A DNA stretch of 64,000 nucleotides from Alteromonas sp. ASW11-130 (GTDB taxonomy: Bacteria > Pseudomonadota > Gammaproteobacteria > Enterobacterales > Alteromonadaceae). This document shows positions 37,937-48,627 of the stretch, piece after piece (within the stretch, counting starts at the first letter, position 1; every line of letters begins with the position of its first letter). The notes below the pieces were generated by a model that did not search any database, had not been told where the DNA came from, and worked only from the letters and a program-made list of their open reading frames with translations. The stretch spans positions 321,914 through 385,913 of the forward strand of contig NZ_JAPFRE010000015.1 in assembly GCF_026183735.1 (NCBI RefSeq), written 5' to 3'. The position numbers and the translations under genes were made by a program.

Positions 37937-38151
37937 AATATTTCCTGTTTTAGTATCATGCGCGCTGCATTTTGGTGTTAAGCTTTACAGCGCACGGTTG
38001 TCCAGTTGTGTTACAAACATTACCCATTGGGGTGAATTTTCGTGCTGCCATGACGTGAGTCGCCATTTACTGAGATTACTAAGCTCCCTGCCTCATACTT
38101 TTTTCGAAAGCCCGCAGAAAACGTATTTTACGCAACAGCACCTCACACACG

Positions 38152-40260
38152 CTAGTTACGAGACTGGCTGTGACGCGAAACTCTCTGTACCTCAGGCATC
38201 GTTCTTATCTTGCGCATAATGCGCGCAAGATGAACGCGGTTATGGGTGGTCAACTCAATATCAACAAAGTAAATATTACTTTCTTTTTCTTCTGTTTGCA
38301 GACCAATCACATTTGAATCGCAGCTGGAAATCATATTTGTCAGCGTAGCTAGCGTGCCCTGATGATTATAGAGTTCAATGCGACAAGCTGCTTTAAATTC
38401 ACCTTGAGGTTTGTCATCCCATTGCATGGGCAATACCCGTTGCGGTTCTTCGCGAGTCAATTTACGAATGTTTTTACAGCCTGTCTGATGAATAGTCATG
38501 CCCCGTCCAGGGCTGAGTACAGCGATTATTTCATCGTCGGGGATAGGATGACAGCAACGAGAGAAGTGTACCAATAAGCCTTCTGTCCCACGAATTGCTA
38601 CATTCCCTTTTCGCTCGGGTAACTCTGCACTATCACCTAACAATCGTCTTGCAACAATCGCGCTCAGTTCGTTCCCTAGGCCAATATCCACTAGCAAATC
38701 ATCGAACGTTTTATGTTTGGTTTCAGCGACCACTCTGTCTATATCTGTTTGAGCGATGTCATCCAGTTTAATGGAACCAAGCGCATGGCGTAATAATCGG
38801 TTACCCATGTTCACTGCTTCCTGAGAGTGCTGCTTACGTAAATACTGACGGATTCGGGTGCGCGCCCTGGCGCTAACCACAAAGTTTAGCCAATTCGCAT
38901 TGGGCTTGGCTTTTGGAGACGTAATAATTTCAACGGTCTGCCCATTTTCCAGTGGCTTACTTAAGCTGTAATTTCGTCGTTCTACCCTGACCCCGACACA
39001 GGTGTTACCAATATCGGAGTGAACCGCATAGGCAAAATCGACTGCGGTAGCACCCATGGGTAGCTCAATAATGCGACCGTCGGGGGTAAATACGTAAATC
39101 TCTTCAGGAAAAAGATCTGTTTTAACAGATTCAATGAACTCAAAAGAGGTGCTGGCACTTTGCTGCAATTCCAGCAAAGTTTGCATCCACTTGCGTGCGC
39201 GCAATTGTGCGGTGGTATCACTGTCGTCCGGCGATTTATACAACCAATGGGCCGCTACCCCTTTATCTGCCATCTGATCCATTGCACGGGTACGAATTTG
39301 TACCTCAACGGGAATACCATGCGGGCCCACTAGCGACGTATGCAGGGATTGATAACCATTGGTACGGGGAATAGCGATATAATCTTTAAAACGGTTTTCA
39401 ATTGGTTTGTAAAGGCTATGCATCGCACCTAAAGAACGATAGCAATTGTCTACCGACTCAACCAGGATGCGGAAGGCATATACGTCCATCACCTCATTAA
39501 ACATCAATTCCTTATTTTTCATTTTGCGATAAATGGAATATAAATGCTTTTCGCGGCCTATTACTTCGCCGCTGATTTGGTGTTCTTGCAGACGTGTAGA
39601 GAGCTCCTGACGAATATTATCGATAATTTCTTTACGATTACCCCGCGCCTGCTTTACCGCCGACTTAAGTGCCCGGTGACGCATGGGATACATGGCCTGA
39701 AAACCTAAATCTTCAAGTTCATTTTTAATATCGTGAATACCCAGACGGTGCGCAATTGGGGCGTATATTTCCAGCGTTTCCAACGCAATACGACGACGCT
39801 TCACGGGGCGCAAAGACCCCAATGTTCGCATATTATGCGTGCGATCGGCCAATTTGATCAGGATAACCCTGATATCCTGCACCATCGCCATCATCATTTT
39901 ACGAAAGTTTTCTGCCTGCGCTTCCTGCTTGGTGCTGAACTCTATTTTATCAAGTTTACTCACGCCCTCGACCAGTTCAGCAACCGTCTTGCCGAAATTG
40001 CTGGATAAATCATCGAAACTATAATGGGTGTCTTCGATGACATCGTGTAACAAAGCGGCCATCAATGTTTCGTGATCAAGGTGCATGTCGGCAAGAATAC
40101 CTGCCACCGCTACCGGGTGCGTAATATACGGGTCGCCACTGGACCGCATTTGTCCATCGTGGGCATCTTTTGCTAAAACATACGCTTTCTGAACCAGTAA
40201 TACGCGATCTGGAGACAGATAGTCGGAAAGTTTTTGTTTTAGCCCTTCAAATAAGTACAC
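38152..40260 (-). CDS. spoT: Bifunctional (p)ppGpp synthetase/hydrolase
   Basis: Controls the stringent alarmone. The 702 residues have the HD hydrolase domain (ALLHDVIEDT, ADRTHNMRTL, about 45-150), the synthetase domain (GREKHLYSIYRKMK, RFKDYIAIPRTNGYQSLHT, about 230-345), TGS (YVFTPDGRIIELP, about 390), a zinc-finger-like helical part (CCHPIPDDE) and a C-terminal ACT domain. HD residues are intact, so hydrolase activity is expected. It follows rpoZ on the same strand, with a hairpin terminator between. Confidence 0.96.
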   Translation of the reverse strand: MYLFEGLKQKLSDYLSPDRVLLVQKAYVLAKDAHDGQMRSSGDPYITHPVAVAGILADMHLDHETLMAALLHDVIEDTHYSFDDLSSNFGKTVAELVEGVSKLDKIEFSTKQEAQAENFRKMMMAMVQDIRVILIKLADRTHNMRTLGSLRPVKRRRIALETLEIYAPIAHRLGIHDIKNELEDLGFQAMYPMRHRALKSAVKQARGNRKEIIDNIRQELSTRLQEHQISGEVIGREKHLYSIYRKMKNKELMFNEVMDVYAFRILVESVDNCYRSLGAMHSLYKPIENRFKDYIAIPRTNGYQSLHTSLVGPHGIPVEVQIRTRAMDQMADKGVAAHWLYKSPDDSDTTAQLRARKWMQTLLELQQSASTSFEFIESVKTDLFPEEIYVFTPDGRIIELPMGATAVDFAYAVHSDIGNTCVGVRVERRNYSLSKPLENGQTVEIITSPKAKPNANWLNFVVSARARTRIRQYLRKQHSQEAVNMGNRLLRHALGSIKLDDIAQTDIDRVVAETKHKTFDDLLVDIGLGNELSAIVARRLLGDSAELPERKGNVAIRGTEGLLVHFSRCCHPIPDDEIIAVLSPGRGMTIHQTGCKNIRKLTREEPQRVLPMQWDDKPQGEFKAACRIELYNHQGTLATLTNMISSCDSNVIGLQTEEKESNIYFVDIELTTHNRVHLARIMRKIRTMPEVQRVSRHSQSRN

Positions 40261-40331
40261 AGAAGTGAGGTTTCCGTTTTTGAATGTAACTAATTAAAGG
40301 ATACGAATAAAAAGGAGTTATGCCAATGCTA

Positions 40332-40367
40332 AAACGCCAGTGAATGACATTTCACTGGCGTTTTTTT
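40332..40367. terminator. Terminator between rpoZ and spoT
   Basis: AAACGCCAGTGAA pairs with TTCACTGGCGTTT around TGACAT. T runs flank it on both strands (seven on the plus strand, four on the minus strand). Since both genes are on the minus strand it probably reduces readthrough from rpoZ into spoT. Confidence 0.75.
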
Positions 40368-40386
40368 AAACATTTAACGGCAGCGC

Positions 40387-40659
40387 TTACTGCTCAGAAA
40401 GAATGTTTGCTACTGAAGCAAACTCCGCTCTTTCTTGCTGCTCTTGGTCACGCATTTCGTCTTCTTCCAACGTTTTGGTAGTGACGTAACCCGCTTCAAT
40501 TTCGCGTAAAGCAGTAACGGTAGGTTTGTCGTTTGCAACATCTACCATTGGGTCTTTACCCTCTGTTGCCAATTGGCGAGCACGGCGTGCAGCGACCAAA
40601 ACCAGGTCAAAACGGTTGCCAATTTTGTCTACGGCATCTTCTACGGTTACGCGAGCCAT
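40387..40659 (-). CDS. rpoZ: RNA polymerase omega subunit
   Basis: Helps assemble RNA polymerase and, in proteobacteria, forms part of the ppGpp site. The 90 residues start [20 protein letters not shown] and include AARRARQL, the segment that contacts the beta' subunit; the C terminus is acidic. It lies between gmk and spoT, as in E. coli. Confidence 0.96.
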   Translation of the reverse strand: MARVTVEDAVDKIGNRFDLVLVAARRARQLATEGKDPMVDVANDKPTVTALREIEAGYVTTKTLEEDEMRDQEQQERAEFASVANILSEQ

Positions 40660-40762
40660 GTATATCTCCGAAATTGATTAGTGCGAATATAAAAAACGGC
40701 CGCACAGTATACACGTGTTACGTGTGAAGGTGTAGCCCTATTTTTGTACGATTGGTAAATCT

Positions 40763-41410
40763 TCAGGATTCGCGGCTACCTACCAGCTGACTGAGTAAGT
40801 CCACATTACGTAGAGCCTGTTTTTGGGTGCGTAAACGCTGCGCACATACTAACGCTTCTAATTCCGATAAAGCAGTGGAAAAATCATCATTAATTAATAT
40901 GTAGTCAAATTCGCCGAAATGAGACATCTCTGCCACCGCTTCGTTCATACGACTTTCGATAACCTCTGCAGAATCCTGCCCTCGTTTACTTAATCGTTCA
41001 CGCAAGGTTGCCACTGAGGGGGGTAAAATAAAAATACTACACGCATCAGGCAGTATCTTTTTAACTTGGCGCGCCCCTTGCCAATCGATATCAAGAAACA
41101 CATCTACGCCGCGGTGCAATGTCTGCTCGATTGTCACTCTTGAGGTACCATAGTAATTACCAAATACCTCTGCGTACTCAAAAAACACCCCTTGTTCAAT
41201 CAAAGTTTCGAATTGTTCGCGGCTGACAAAGTGGTAATGGATACCATCCACCTCTCCGGGTCTGGGCTGTCTGGTAGTATGAGAAACCGAGACTTGCAAT
41301 GGATAGTCTGCACAGCCATCATGTTTTTCCAGTAGCGCTTTGATCAGGCTGGATTTTCCTGCGCCCGATGGCGCTGCGAGAATAAATAAATTGCCAAGTA
41401 AAGATGCCAT
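40763..41410 (-). CDS. gmk: Guanylate kinase
   Basis: Phosphorylates GMP to GDP with ATP. The 215 residues carry the P-loop [10 protein letters not shown] near residue 13, the GMP-binding segment [20 protein letters not shown] and the [13 protein letters not shown] region. It is the first gene of the gmk-rpoZ-spoT block. Confidence 0.96.
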   Translation of the reverse strand: MASLLGNLFILAAPSGAGKSSLIKALLEKHDGCADYPLQVSVSHTTRQPRPGEVDGIHYHFVSREQFETLIEQGVFFEYAEVFGNYYGTSRVTIEQTLHRGVDVFLDIDWQGARQVKKILPDACSIFILPPSVATLRERLSKRGQDSAEVIESRMNEAVAEMSHFGEFDYILINDDFSTALSELEALVCAQRLRTQKQALRNVDLLSQLVGSRES

Positions 41411-41540
41411 ATTCGGTATAACAACGTTATCAAGTGGTGGTGATTTTTAAAAGCAATGGTAGCATAACCTGTTATAAAGCCGTAATAATTCACTTTTAAG
41501 TTATTGAAGTGCGTAATACCAACGAACTAGGAACTGTAAT

Positions 41541-42218
41541 ATGTCCCATTCTTTACTCCCCTTTGTAGAAGTTAATCCAACTCAGGAAGCCGACGCCTGT
41601 GTGATCTGGATGCACGGACTGGGAGATTCCGGGCATGGGTTTGCACCTATCGTTTCGCAATTGTCTTTACCAGACAACCATCGAATAAGGTTCATTTTCC
41701 CTCACGCCCCAGAACGCGCCGTTACTATCAATGGCGGGATGCGCATGCGTGCCTGGTACGATATAAAATCGTTAGACTTTAATAGCAGAGCGGATGTTAC
41801 TGGGGTCATAGAATCATCAGCCCAAGTTCGCCGCTTAATTGAAAAGCAGATAGCGGATGGCGTATCGGCCAACCGAATCTTACTGGCTGGTTTTTCTCAG
41901 GGTGGGGTAATTGCGCTGCATGAAGGCACGCGTTTTCACCAAAGTCTAGCGGGCATTATGGCGCTATCGACTTATATGTGCGAGCCACAAAACCTGGCGA
42001 CTGAAGCGCATGAAGCTAACAAGAAAACACCTGTTTTTGTTGCCCATGGCGAGCAGGATGAAGTAGTGCCGGTGTTCTTGGGAAATACAGCGTTTAAAGT
42101 ACTCAAAGAAAACGGATACAATTGCACTTGGCATACCTATACTATGCAGCACAACGTATGTATGGCAGAAATAAAAGATATTTCTGAATTTATCACTCGC
42201 GTTTTGCCGTTGCAATAA
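41541..42218 (+). CDS. Carboxylesterase, phospholipase/carboxylesterase family
   Basis: A 225-residue alpha/beta hydrolase close to E. coli YpfH and the acyl-protein thioesterase family. It starts with the [12 protein letters not shown] oxyanion segment, has the nucleophile in GFSQGG near Ser117, Asp in HGEQDEVVP and His in MQHNVC (where GHSVC is usual). It cleaves short acyl esters in the cytoplasm; the natural substrate is unknown. It precedes hemC by 40 bases on the same strand. Confidence 0.88.
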   Translation: MSHSLLPFVEVNPTQEADACVIWMHGLGDSGHGFAPIVSQLSLPDNHRIRFIFPHAPERAVTINGGMRMRAWYDIKSLDFNSRADVTGVIESSAQVRRLIEKQIADGVSANRILLAGFSQGGVIALHEGTRFHQSLAGIMALSTYMCEPQNLATEAHEANKKTPVFVAHGEQDEVVPVFLGNTAFKVLKENGYNCTWHTYTMQHNVCMAEIKDISEFITRVLPLQ

Positions 42219-42258
42219 ACGCTCTTTTGCAGTTAATCAAAGTCATTTAGAGAAATTC

Positions 42259-43194
42259 ATGTCTTCATCATCTTTTCCCCGCTCTCTTCGCATCGCAACC
42301 CGTAAAAGTGCGTTAGCTATGTGGCAGGCAAATTTCGTTAAAAGCCAACTTCAGCTCCACTATCCCGACCTCACCGTTGAACTCGTGCCAATGAGCACAC
42401 AAGGCGACAAGATTTTAGATACGCCTTTGGCAAAAATCGGCGGTAAGGGGCTGTTTATAAAAGAACTTGAAGTTGCGATGCTAGAGGGGCGCGCAGATCT
42501 TGCTGTTCATTCTATGAAAGATGTACCTGTGGCTTTTCCAGATGAGTTTGGTTTATACGCGATTTGTAAACGCGAAAATCCGTTTGATGCGTTCGTATCC
42601 AATAACTACCAAAGTATAGATGAACTACCTCACGGCGCGGTGGTGGGTACCTCAAGTTTGCGTCGTCAATGTCAGCTCCGGCGCTACCGCGCCGATTTGG
42701 ACATTCGCGATTTGCGAGGCAATGTAAACACCCGCTTAGCCAAACTCGACGATGGCCAATACGATGCGATAATACTGGCGGCTGCGGGTTTGATAAGGCT
42801 CGACATGCACGATCGGATAACCCAACAACTTCCGCCCGACATTTCGCTTCCCGCGGTGGGTCAGGGCGCTGTGGGGATCGAGTGCCGCAACGATGACGAT
42901 GAATTGATTGCACTTTTAAGCAGGTTGAATCATTCCACCACAGCGACGCGGGTACGTGCCGAACGTGCTATGAACGCCCGTTTAGAAGGCGGGTGCCAAG
43001 TGCCGATAGGCAGCTTTGCAACCCTTAGTGAAGACTCACTTACTATAACCGGGATGGTAGGTAAACCTGACGGCACCGAATTACTTTTTGCCAGTGCTAC
43101 CGGCGATGCATTACGCGCGGAAGAGTTGGGTACAGAGGTGGCCGATGCGTTGCTTTCTCAAGGCGCAGGAAATATTTTGGCTTCGCTTAAATAA
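42259..43194 (+). CDS. hemC: Hydroxymethylbilane synthase (porphobilinogen deaminase)
   Basis: Joins four porphobilinogen molecules into hydroxymethylbilane on the way to haem and sirohaem. The 311 residues include STQGDKI, HSMKDVP with catalytic Asp, SSLRRQCQL, and [11 protein letters not shown] with the Cys that carries the dipyrromethane cofactor. It leads hemC-hemD-hemX-hemY. Confidence 0.97.
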   Translation: MSSSSFPRSLRIATRKSALAMWQANFVKSQLQLHYPDLTVELVPMSTQGDKILDTPLAKIGGKGLFIKELEVAMLEGRADLAVHSMKDVPVAFPDEFGLYAICKRENPFDAFVSNNYQSIDELPHGAVVGTSSLRRQCQLRRYRADLDIRDLRGNVNTRLAKLDDGQYDAIILAAAGLIRLDMHDRITQQLPPDISLPAVGQGAVGIECRNDDDELIALLSRLNHSTTATRVRAERAMNARLEGGCQVPIGSFATLSEDSLTITGMVGKPDGTELLFASATGDALRAEELGTEVADALLSQGAGNILASLK

Positions 43195-43196
43195 CC

Positions 43197-43913
43197 ATGT
43201 ATCTGCTCACCCGCCCGCGCCCTAAGCTAGCAGCCAGCTGCGCGCAATTTGCTGCGCGTGGTATCAGCGTAACGGGTATTGCAACGCTGGATATTGAACC
43301 ACTTGTTATCGCCGAGGCTTCCTTCTCAAAGCTAAGAAATCTTGCTAGCGATGACTGGCTTATTATTACCAGTACGTTTGCAGCAAAAATATTAGCGCAA
43401 TCTATTTCTCCCCAGAATATACACGCCAAATGCGTGGCAATTGGTGATTCGACTGCTAATTTACTCAAGCAACATGGATTTTCAATCAGTACGCCCAATG
43501 TGCCCACATCCGAGGGAATGTTGGACATGTTGAGAAAGAATAATGCAAAAAATTGTCAGGCGGTTATCATGAAAGGAGAAGGTGGTAGAGAGTATCTTGC
43601 TGAAAGACTGACTAAAATTGGAATTACGCCCACAGAAATCGCGGTATATCGGCGAAATTTACTTTCGCCACCTGTGGAATCAAACCAATGGCGATGGACC
43701 GACGTAAAAGGCATTATTACAACGAGTGTAGAAATGGCCCTGCCGTTATTTACACACTATGATTCAGACAAGTTAATCAGTGCCCCCTGGTTAACGGTAA
43801 GCCAACGAATTGCAGACACCTTGATTTCCCAGGGCGTCAAGTCGGTTGGTATCGCTGAAGGCGCAAGTGATGCGGCGCTTATAAAATGGGTACAAGAGAA
43901 CTGGGAGTCCTGA
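43197..43913 (+). CDS. hemD: Uroporphyrinogen-III synthase
   Basis: Closes hydroxymethylbilane to uroporphyrinogen III with inversion of ring D. The 238 residues are a low-similarity two-domain protein, as usual for this enzyme. YLLTRPRPKLAASC at the start and an ITTSVEMALPLF segment late in the chain fit HemD. It starts two bases after hemC and overlaps hemX by one base (TGATG). Confidence 0.9.
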   Translation: MYLLTRPRPKLAASCAQFAARGISVTGIATLDIEPLVIAEASFSKLRNLASDDWLIITSTFAAKILAQSISPQNIHAKCVAIGDSTANLLKQHGFSISTPNVPTSEGMLDMLRKNNAKNCQAVIMKGEGGREYLAERLTKIGITPTEIAVYRRNLLSPPVESNQWRWTDVKGIITTSVEMALPLFTHYDSDKLISAPWLTVSQRIADTLISQGVKSVGIAEGASDAALIKWVQENWES

Positions 43914-45106
43914 TGGCCGACAACAAAGACAACAATAAAGAATCCTCTACAATGCCAGCTATTGAGGGTCAGGTTACCGGGAAGCGCGAAACTACATCGT
44001 CGATACCCCCTAAGCAAGAATCTGAGAAAAAAACTACTTCAAAGCCTCGCTCTCATGCCTTGCTCTGGTTGATGATTTTAATTTGTTTATTGGGCGTGGC
44101 TGGACTGGGCGGAGCAGGTTATTGGTTCATTTACAACAAGCAAGACAATAACCAAACGCTGGTCACTGCACATGAAAAATTGGTTAAGACACAAGAAGCC
44201 CAACAAGATAGGCTAGCTAAGCTGAATCAGGATAACGCCGCTTTACAGCAACAACTTAGCCAGTTGGAGCAAAGCCGCCAAGCGCTTGGCAAAGCAGTAA
44301 ATGAGTTAACTGCTACCAGCCGTACTATGCAACGTCAAACCGAGTCGGCGTTAACTCAGTTACAAAATCTGGAAGGCAAACGCCCTTCAGACTGGCTAAT
44401 TGCCGAGGCAGATTATCTGGTGCGAATGGCCGGCCGCAAAGTTTGGTTGGAAAGAGATATTCGAACCGCAATCATGCTACTGGTTAATGCGGACAAACGT
44501 TTGAAATCGCTCTCTGACCCATCGGTATTACCAGTGCGTGCGCTGATTGCCGAAGATATCCAAACGCTACAGCAGGTCAACCCCGTATCCCGCACCTCTG
44601 TGGCCCTGGCGATTTCTGGACTACTACCACAAGTTGATAAGTTACCTTTGGATACCTTCGAACGTCCGCTAGATCCCACACAGGAAAAAGTATCTGACTC
44701 AGTTGATGACTGGAAGGCCAACATCAAGCGCGTCTGGCGCTCCCTTGTTGATGACTTTGTCAGCGTAAAACGTACCGACAAGCCCATTGAGCCGATGATG
44801 AGCGAGCAGCAACAATGGCTTAATCGAGAACAGTTAAAACTTGCACTTATGCAGGCGCAATCAGCCGCAATGGGCTCTGAACATACGCTTTATCAACAAT
44901 CGCTTAATAATGCGAAGACCCTACTTGAGCAAAAGTTTGATAAAGATGACAGTAAAGTCGTTGGCATGCTAAGTGGTATTGAGAATCTGCAAATTACAGA
45001 TGTCAGCAAAGAGCTGCCCAACAAACTTGCGGCTCAAGCACCGCTAGAAACCCTCCTCGAACAACGCGTGAAAAACGTATTTGGGAAAGGAGACAGCGCA
45101 ATATGA
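43913..45106 (+). CDS. hemX: HemX-like membrane protein
   Basis: About 397 residues from the chosen start. A charged N-terminal tail is followed by a single membrane helix near residues 45-68, then a coiled coil (about 75-145) and a periplasmic helical domain. Older annotation calls it uroporphyrinogen-III C-methyltransferase, but it lacks the SAM-dependent methylase domain; its true role is structural or regulatory. Start 43913 is preferred because it overlaps the hemD stop as TGATG and the upstream frame would add only nine residues from inside hemD. Confidence 0.88.
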   Translation: MADNKDNNKESSTMPAIEGQVTGKRETTSSIPPKQESEKKTTSKPRSHALLWLMILICLLGVAGLGGAGYWFIYNKQDNNQTLVTAHEKLVKTQEAQQDRLAKLNQDNAALQQQLSQLEQSRQALGKAVNELTATSRTMQRQTESALTQLQNLEGKRPSDWLIAEADYLVRMAGRKVWLERDIRTAIMLLVNADKRLKSLSDPSVLPVRALIAEDIQTLQQVNPVSRTSVALAISGLLPQVDKLPLDTFERPLDPTQEKVSDSVDDWKANIKRVWRSLVDDFVSVKRTDKPIEPMMSEQQQWLNREQLKLALMQAQSAAMGSEHTLYQQSLNNAKTLLEQKFDKDDSKVVGMLSGIENLQITDVSKELPNKLAAQAPLETLLEQRVKNVFGKGDSAI

Positions 45107-46278
45107 AGTGGCTAATTATTGCTGTTGTCGCAATTTGCCTGTTACTTGCAGCCATGATTGTGGCTCCAGAAGTAATAGGCGATAAGGGGTATGTACTGAT
45201 AGCCATGGGTACACTTACCATAGAAATGACCGTGGTAAGCTTATGCATCAGCCTGATTGTTGCAGCGGTTCTGCTTTACATTCTACGCTACGTCTTTAGT
45301 CGAATTTGGAGCTTGTTTCGCGGCTCACACCATTGGTTTGGCAGTTGGGGCAAACGTAAACGCCAAAAAGCTTTTTATCGCGGCTTTCAGGCGCTTGCCG
45401 AAGGCGAGCTGGAAGAAGCGAAAGGCGCTTTTCGAAAAACCACTGACGGCGACTTTGATGGGGTTAATTATCTGGCCGCTGCGCAAGTAGCTCGTCATTT
45501 GGGCGAGAAAGAACGTATGCGAACATTGTTAGAGCAGGCTGGGGAATACCGTGACTCCACGTTGGCGGCTCAACTGGTATTGGCTCGCCTTGATTTGGAA
45601 GAAGGGCGAGACGAAAGTGCGCTAAAGCGTCTGGAGGAACTTGAGCCGAAACACGCTAAACATAAACAGGTCATTCGCCTTAAAACAGAAGCAATGGCAC
45701 GTCTGGGCCATTGGCAAGAACTTCAGGACCAGCTTCCTCATTGGAAGTATGTGCTGAAAGATGATTATGTCGTGTGGGCGCAACGAATCGCGAAAGGTAA
45801 ATTTGCTGAAATTGCCAGTAAACATGGCGCCGTTGAACTCAAATCGCATTGGGAGAACTTGCCTCGTAAATTACGTAACGACGATGCGTATCGCTGCGCT
45901 TATGTTCGTCAATTACTTGAGCAAGGCATGCATCAGGACGCGCAAACCTGTCTAGTCAATTGGCAACGTAAAGGACCTAACGAGTTCCTATTCCCATTAA
46001 TGAAAGAGCTTTACTTACCCAACCCTGCTTCGTCAATAAAACTATTAGAAGAATGGATTAAACAGGACGACACCAATGCCACTTATTACTCTACGCTAGG
46101 GCATATTGCTTACAATGCAGGAGAAGATGTTTTGGCTGAAAAAGCACTGCTGCGGTCTGTTAAATTAGCTGAAAACAAAGAAGACTTATTGATGCTTGCT
46201 AAGATTAGCGAACGCAGAGAAGACAACCTTCAAGCACTTTCGCTGTATAAGAAGGGATTTGCAGTAGATGAAGCCTGA
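45103..46278 (+). CDS. hemY: HemY-like inner-membrane protein with TPR repeats
   Basis: 391 residues: two N-terminal membrane segments (about 1-20 and 38-62), an FRGSHHWFGSW block typical of proteobacterial HemY, then tetratricopeptide-like helices to the end. It is not protoporphyrinogen oxidase of the Bacillus HemY type; proteobacterial HemY has a poorly defined role near coproporphyrinogen and haem synthesis. It overlaps hemX by four bases and ends in a terminator. Confidence 0.9.
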   Translation: MKWLIIAVVAICLLLAAMIVAPEVIGDKGYVLIAMGTLTIEMTVVSLCISLIVAAVLLYILRYVFSRIWSLFRGSHHWFGSWGKRKRQKAFYRGFQALAEGELEEAKGAFRKTTDGDFDGVNYLAAAQVARHLGEKERMRTLLEQAGEYRDSTLAAQLVLARLDLEEGRDESALKRLEELEPKHAKHKQVIRLKTEAMARLGHWQELQDQLPHWKYVLKDDYVVWAQRIAKGKFAEIASKHGAVELKSHWENLPRKLRNDDAYRCAYVRQLLEQGMHQDAQTCLVNWQRKGPNEFLFPLMKELYLPNPASSIKLLEEWIKQDDTNATYYSTLGHIAYNAGEDVLAEKALLRSVKLAENKEDLLMLAKISERREDNLQALSLYKKGFAVDEA

Positions 46279-46297
46279 CAGTTAGTCAGGCTTCTTT
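46270..46297 (+). terminator. Terminator of the hemCDXY operon
   Basis: GAAGCCTGAC pairs with GTCAGGCTTC around AGTTA and is followed by TTTA. The left arm contains the hemY stop codon. Confidence 0.75.
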
Positions 46298-46310
46298 ATC
46301 GAGTGGGAGC

Positions 46311-46664
46311 TTATTTTTTCTGCGCTTTTTTTGCCTTTTTCAACTTTTCTACTTGCTGTGGCGATAATCTGATAACGCTACCCGGGTAGGGTCTATTATC
46401 TTCATAATTCCAGTCTTTAGGCGTAACAGTCTTAGCAAATTTGGTGAACGCTTTGCAGGTTTTTCTGCTCGGCGTTTTATCCAGGCGGGCGGCATATGCT
46501 TTCAAGTAGCGCGGATCCACATGTTCGTTTTTAAGCAAACAGTAGGTCTCTGTCGAGAACTCAGTAGTATCCCAGTCAATATCATTATGAGTGTTAGCAA
46601 ATGTAATACCTGAAAACAGTAACGCCGTGCTTGCTACTGCACCTAATCTACGAAAGTTTTTCAT
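46311..46664 (-). CDS. Small secreted protein of unknown function
   Basis: A 117-residue protein with a signal peptide (MKNFRRLGAVASTALLFSGITFA) and a mature part of about 94 residues with two cysteines (TYCLLKNEH and SRKTCKAF), which could form one disulphide in the periplasm. The C terminus is a lysine/alanine-rich tail. I recognise no family. It faces the hem operon and is transcribed alone. Confidence 0.65.
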   Translation of the reverse strand: MKNFRRLGAVASTALLFSGITFANTHNDIDWDTTEFSTETYCLLKNEHVDPRYLKAYAARLDKTPSRKTCKAFTKFAKTVTPKDWNYEDNRPYPGSVIRLSPQQVEKLKKAKKAQKK

Positions 46665-46774
46665 TTTTTATCCTTTTATTGCCTAACAAAAAGTACAAAC
46701 AAAACAGTAGCCTATTTAGCAAAAATTGCAAATATAGCCATTAAATGACGGGCGGCAGTCAAAGCCTTAAAACT

Positions 46775-48589
46775 TTACACAACGGCATTCACGAGTACCG
46801 CAATGCCATACGCCAAAACCCCATAAGCAATATATAAGGCCCACGCAAGTTTACTACTTCCCGTTTCACCCTTGAGGACGGCCACGGTAGCGACACATTG
46901 CAGGGCAACGACGTAGAATAAGACCAGCCCAAGCCCTGCACCTAGGGCAAGTCCATCTGTCTGTACTTTTTCGGCGAGGCCAGCGATATTGTCTTCTGCC
47001 TCATCCATACCTAACAGTGTACCCAATGCCCCCACAAACACCTCCCTTGCCAGAAAAGACATTAGAATGGCGAGGCCATAACGCCAGTCCAGCCCCATAG
47101 GCTCAAAAACAGGTTCGACTAATTGTCCGATTTGACCCAGCCATGAGGCTTCAAGAGAGGTGTTAGCCGGGAAATACCCTAGTGTCCACAGACCGACTGA
47201 CACCAAAAAGATGATAGGGGCTGCTCTTTTTATAAAAACGACCCCACTATTTAGTGTTTTATGAATCAATGGTTTCCAATGAGGCAAACGATAGGTAGGT
47301 AGTTCAAGGATAAATGGCAAATCAGATTTTTCTATGTCGCGGGGCAATAATCGGTTTAGCAGCTGTGCCACAACCAGCGCAATAATAATACCAAAGAAGT
47401 ACAGTCCAAAAAATGCCGCCCCTTGTAAATTAAATACGCCTAAAAAGCTGGCTTCTGCGGGTACTAGTACAGCCACCAGCAGTGCATAAACGGGGAGCCT
47501 GGCAGAGCATGACATAAGGGGAATAGTCAGCATCGTTATCAACCGTTTATGTGGCGATTCGATGGTTCTTGCGGCCAGAATGGCAGGTATAGCGCATGCA
47601 TGCCCTGATAAATAAGGAATAAAGCTTCGTCCAGACAACCCCACATAACTTAACGGTCGATGGCATATAAGTGCTGCGCGAGCTAAATAGCCGCTGTCCT
47701 CCAGTAGCCCTATGATAAGCGTTAGCATCATAATTTGAGGTACAAATACTAGAAACGCCCCCACCCCACCGAATACTGCGTCATGCAGAAAATCAGTAAT
47801 AATACCTTCAGGCGCAACGTAGCTAACACTGATAGCCAGCTTTTCAATGATAGCTTCTGTGCCATCCATTAATGGAGCAGCTAAGGTGAATATACTCTGG
47901 AACAAGACAAACATAACCGCAGAAAATATAAGACAGCCGGACCAGCTATGCAGTAAAAAACGATCGAACTGGTTTTGATTTTTAAGCACCACATCAAATT
48001 GTATACCATACCGATGGGCAAGTTTACGGCTGAGGGGTACTGTACTTTGATTATCAGCCAGCGCTTTATGTGGAATATGACCGGCTTTTTGGCGAGCTAG
48101 TTTTAGCATCGATTGTTTGAATTCGTGCAAGCCCTCTAAGGAACGAGCGGATAGGGCCATCACTGGGCTACCAAGCTCTTTCGATAATGCATCTACGTCG
48201 ATATCTTCTCCAAGCCGGCGCACTTCATCGATGAAATTAATTGCAAACAGCACGTTTTTGTTGTGGTTTTTGGCTAACCTTTGAACTTGCAGCGCTAACA
48301 CAAAACTTCTTTCTAAACGCGATGCATCCAGTACACACAATATCAGTGCGGTGTCATCGCGCGTGATGCAACGAGTAATTTCGTTAACGGCAATCTCTTC
48401 GTCGCGGGTAATGCCGGTTAGTGAATACGTACCGGGCAAATCCACCAATTCATATTGTTCACACTTTCCACATTTTACTTCAACCGTAACGCCAGGATAA
48501 TTTGCGACTTTCTGACGAAGGCCCGTTAATTGATTGAAAAGCAGACTTTTCCCCGAATTTGGCTTACCCACCATCAAAATTCGTTGCAT
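46775..48589 (-). CDS. feoB: Ferrous iron transport protein B, short form
   Basis: Inner-membrane Fe(II) permease with a cytosolic G domain. G1 reads GKPNSGKS, G3 DLPGTYSL, G4 NFID (NxxD kept) and G5 SAR, within about 165 residues. About ten membrane helices follow with the two inverted gate segments (LLEDSGYLARAA, SGHACAIPAI, SCSARLPVY). At 604 residues it is shorter than E. coli FeoB (773), lacking much of the helical spacer and C terminus, as seen in a shorter FeoB subgroup. It follows feoA by 38 bases; no feoC is present. Confidence 0.94.
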   Translation of the reverse strand: MQRILMVGKPNSGKSLLFNQLTGLRQKVANYPGVTVEVKCGKCEQYELVDLPGTYSLTGITRDEEIAVNEITRCITRDDTALILCVLDASRLERSFVLALQVQRLAKNHNKNVLFAINFIDEVRRLGEDIDVDALSKELGSPVMALSARSLEGLHEFKQSMLKLARQKAGHIPHKALADNQSTVPLSRKLAHRYGIQFDVVLKNQNQFDRFLLHSWSGCLIFSAVMFVLFQSIFTLAAPLMDGTEAIIEKLAISVSYVAPEGIITDFLHDAVFGGVGAFLVFVPQIMMLTLIIGLLEDSGYLARAALICHRPLSYVGLSGRSFIPYLSGHACAIPAILAARTIESPHKRLITMLTIPLMSCSARLPVYALLVAVLVPAEASFLGVFNLQGAAFFGLYFFGIIIALVVAQLLNRLLPRDIEKSDLPFILELPTYRLPHWKPLIHKTLNSGVVFIKRAAPIIFLVSVGLWTLGYFPANTSLEASWLGQIGQLVEPVFEPMGLDWRYGLAILMSFLAREVFVGALGTLLGMDEAEDNIAGLAEKVQTDGLALGAGLGLVLFYVVALQCVATVAVLKGETGSSKLAWALYIAYGVLAYGIAVLVNAVV

Positions 48590-48627
48590 GAAAAAAACGT
48601 TCCTCGTTAGCGGCTTTAAAAGGGGTT

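Noticed and set aside
43913-45106. Uroporphyrinogen-III C-methyltransferase activity for HemX
   Set aside because: The protein lacks the SAM-binding methylase domain and is a single-span coiled-coil protein.
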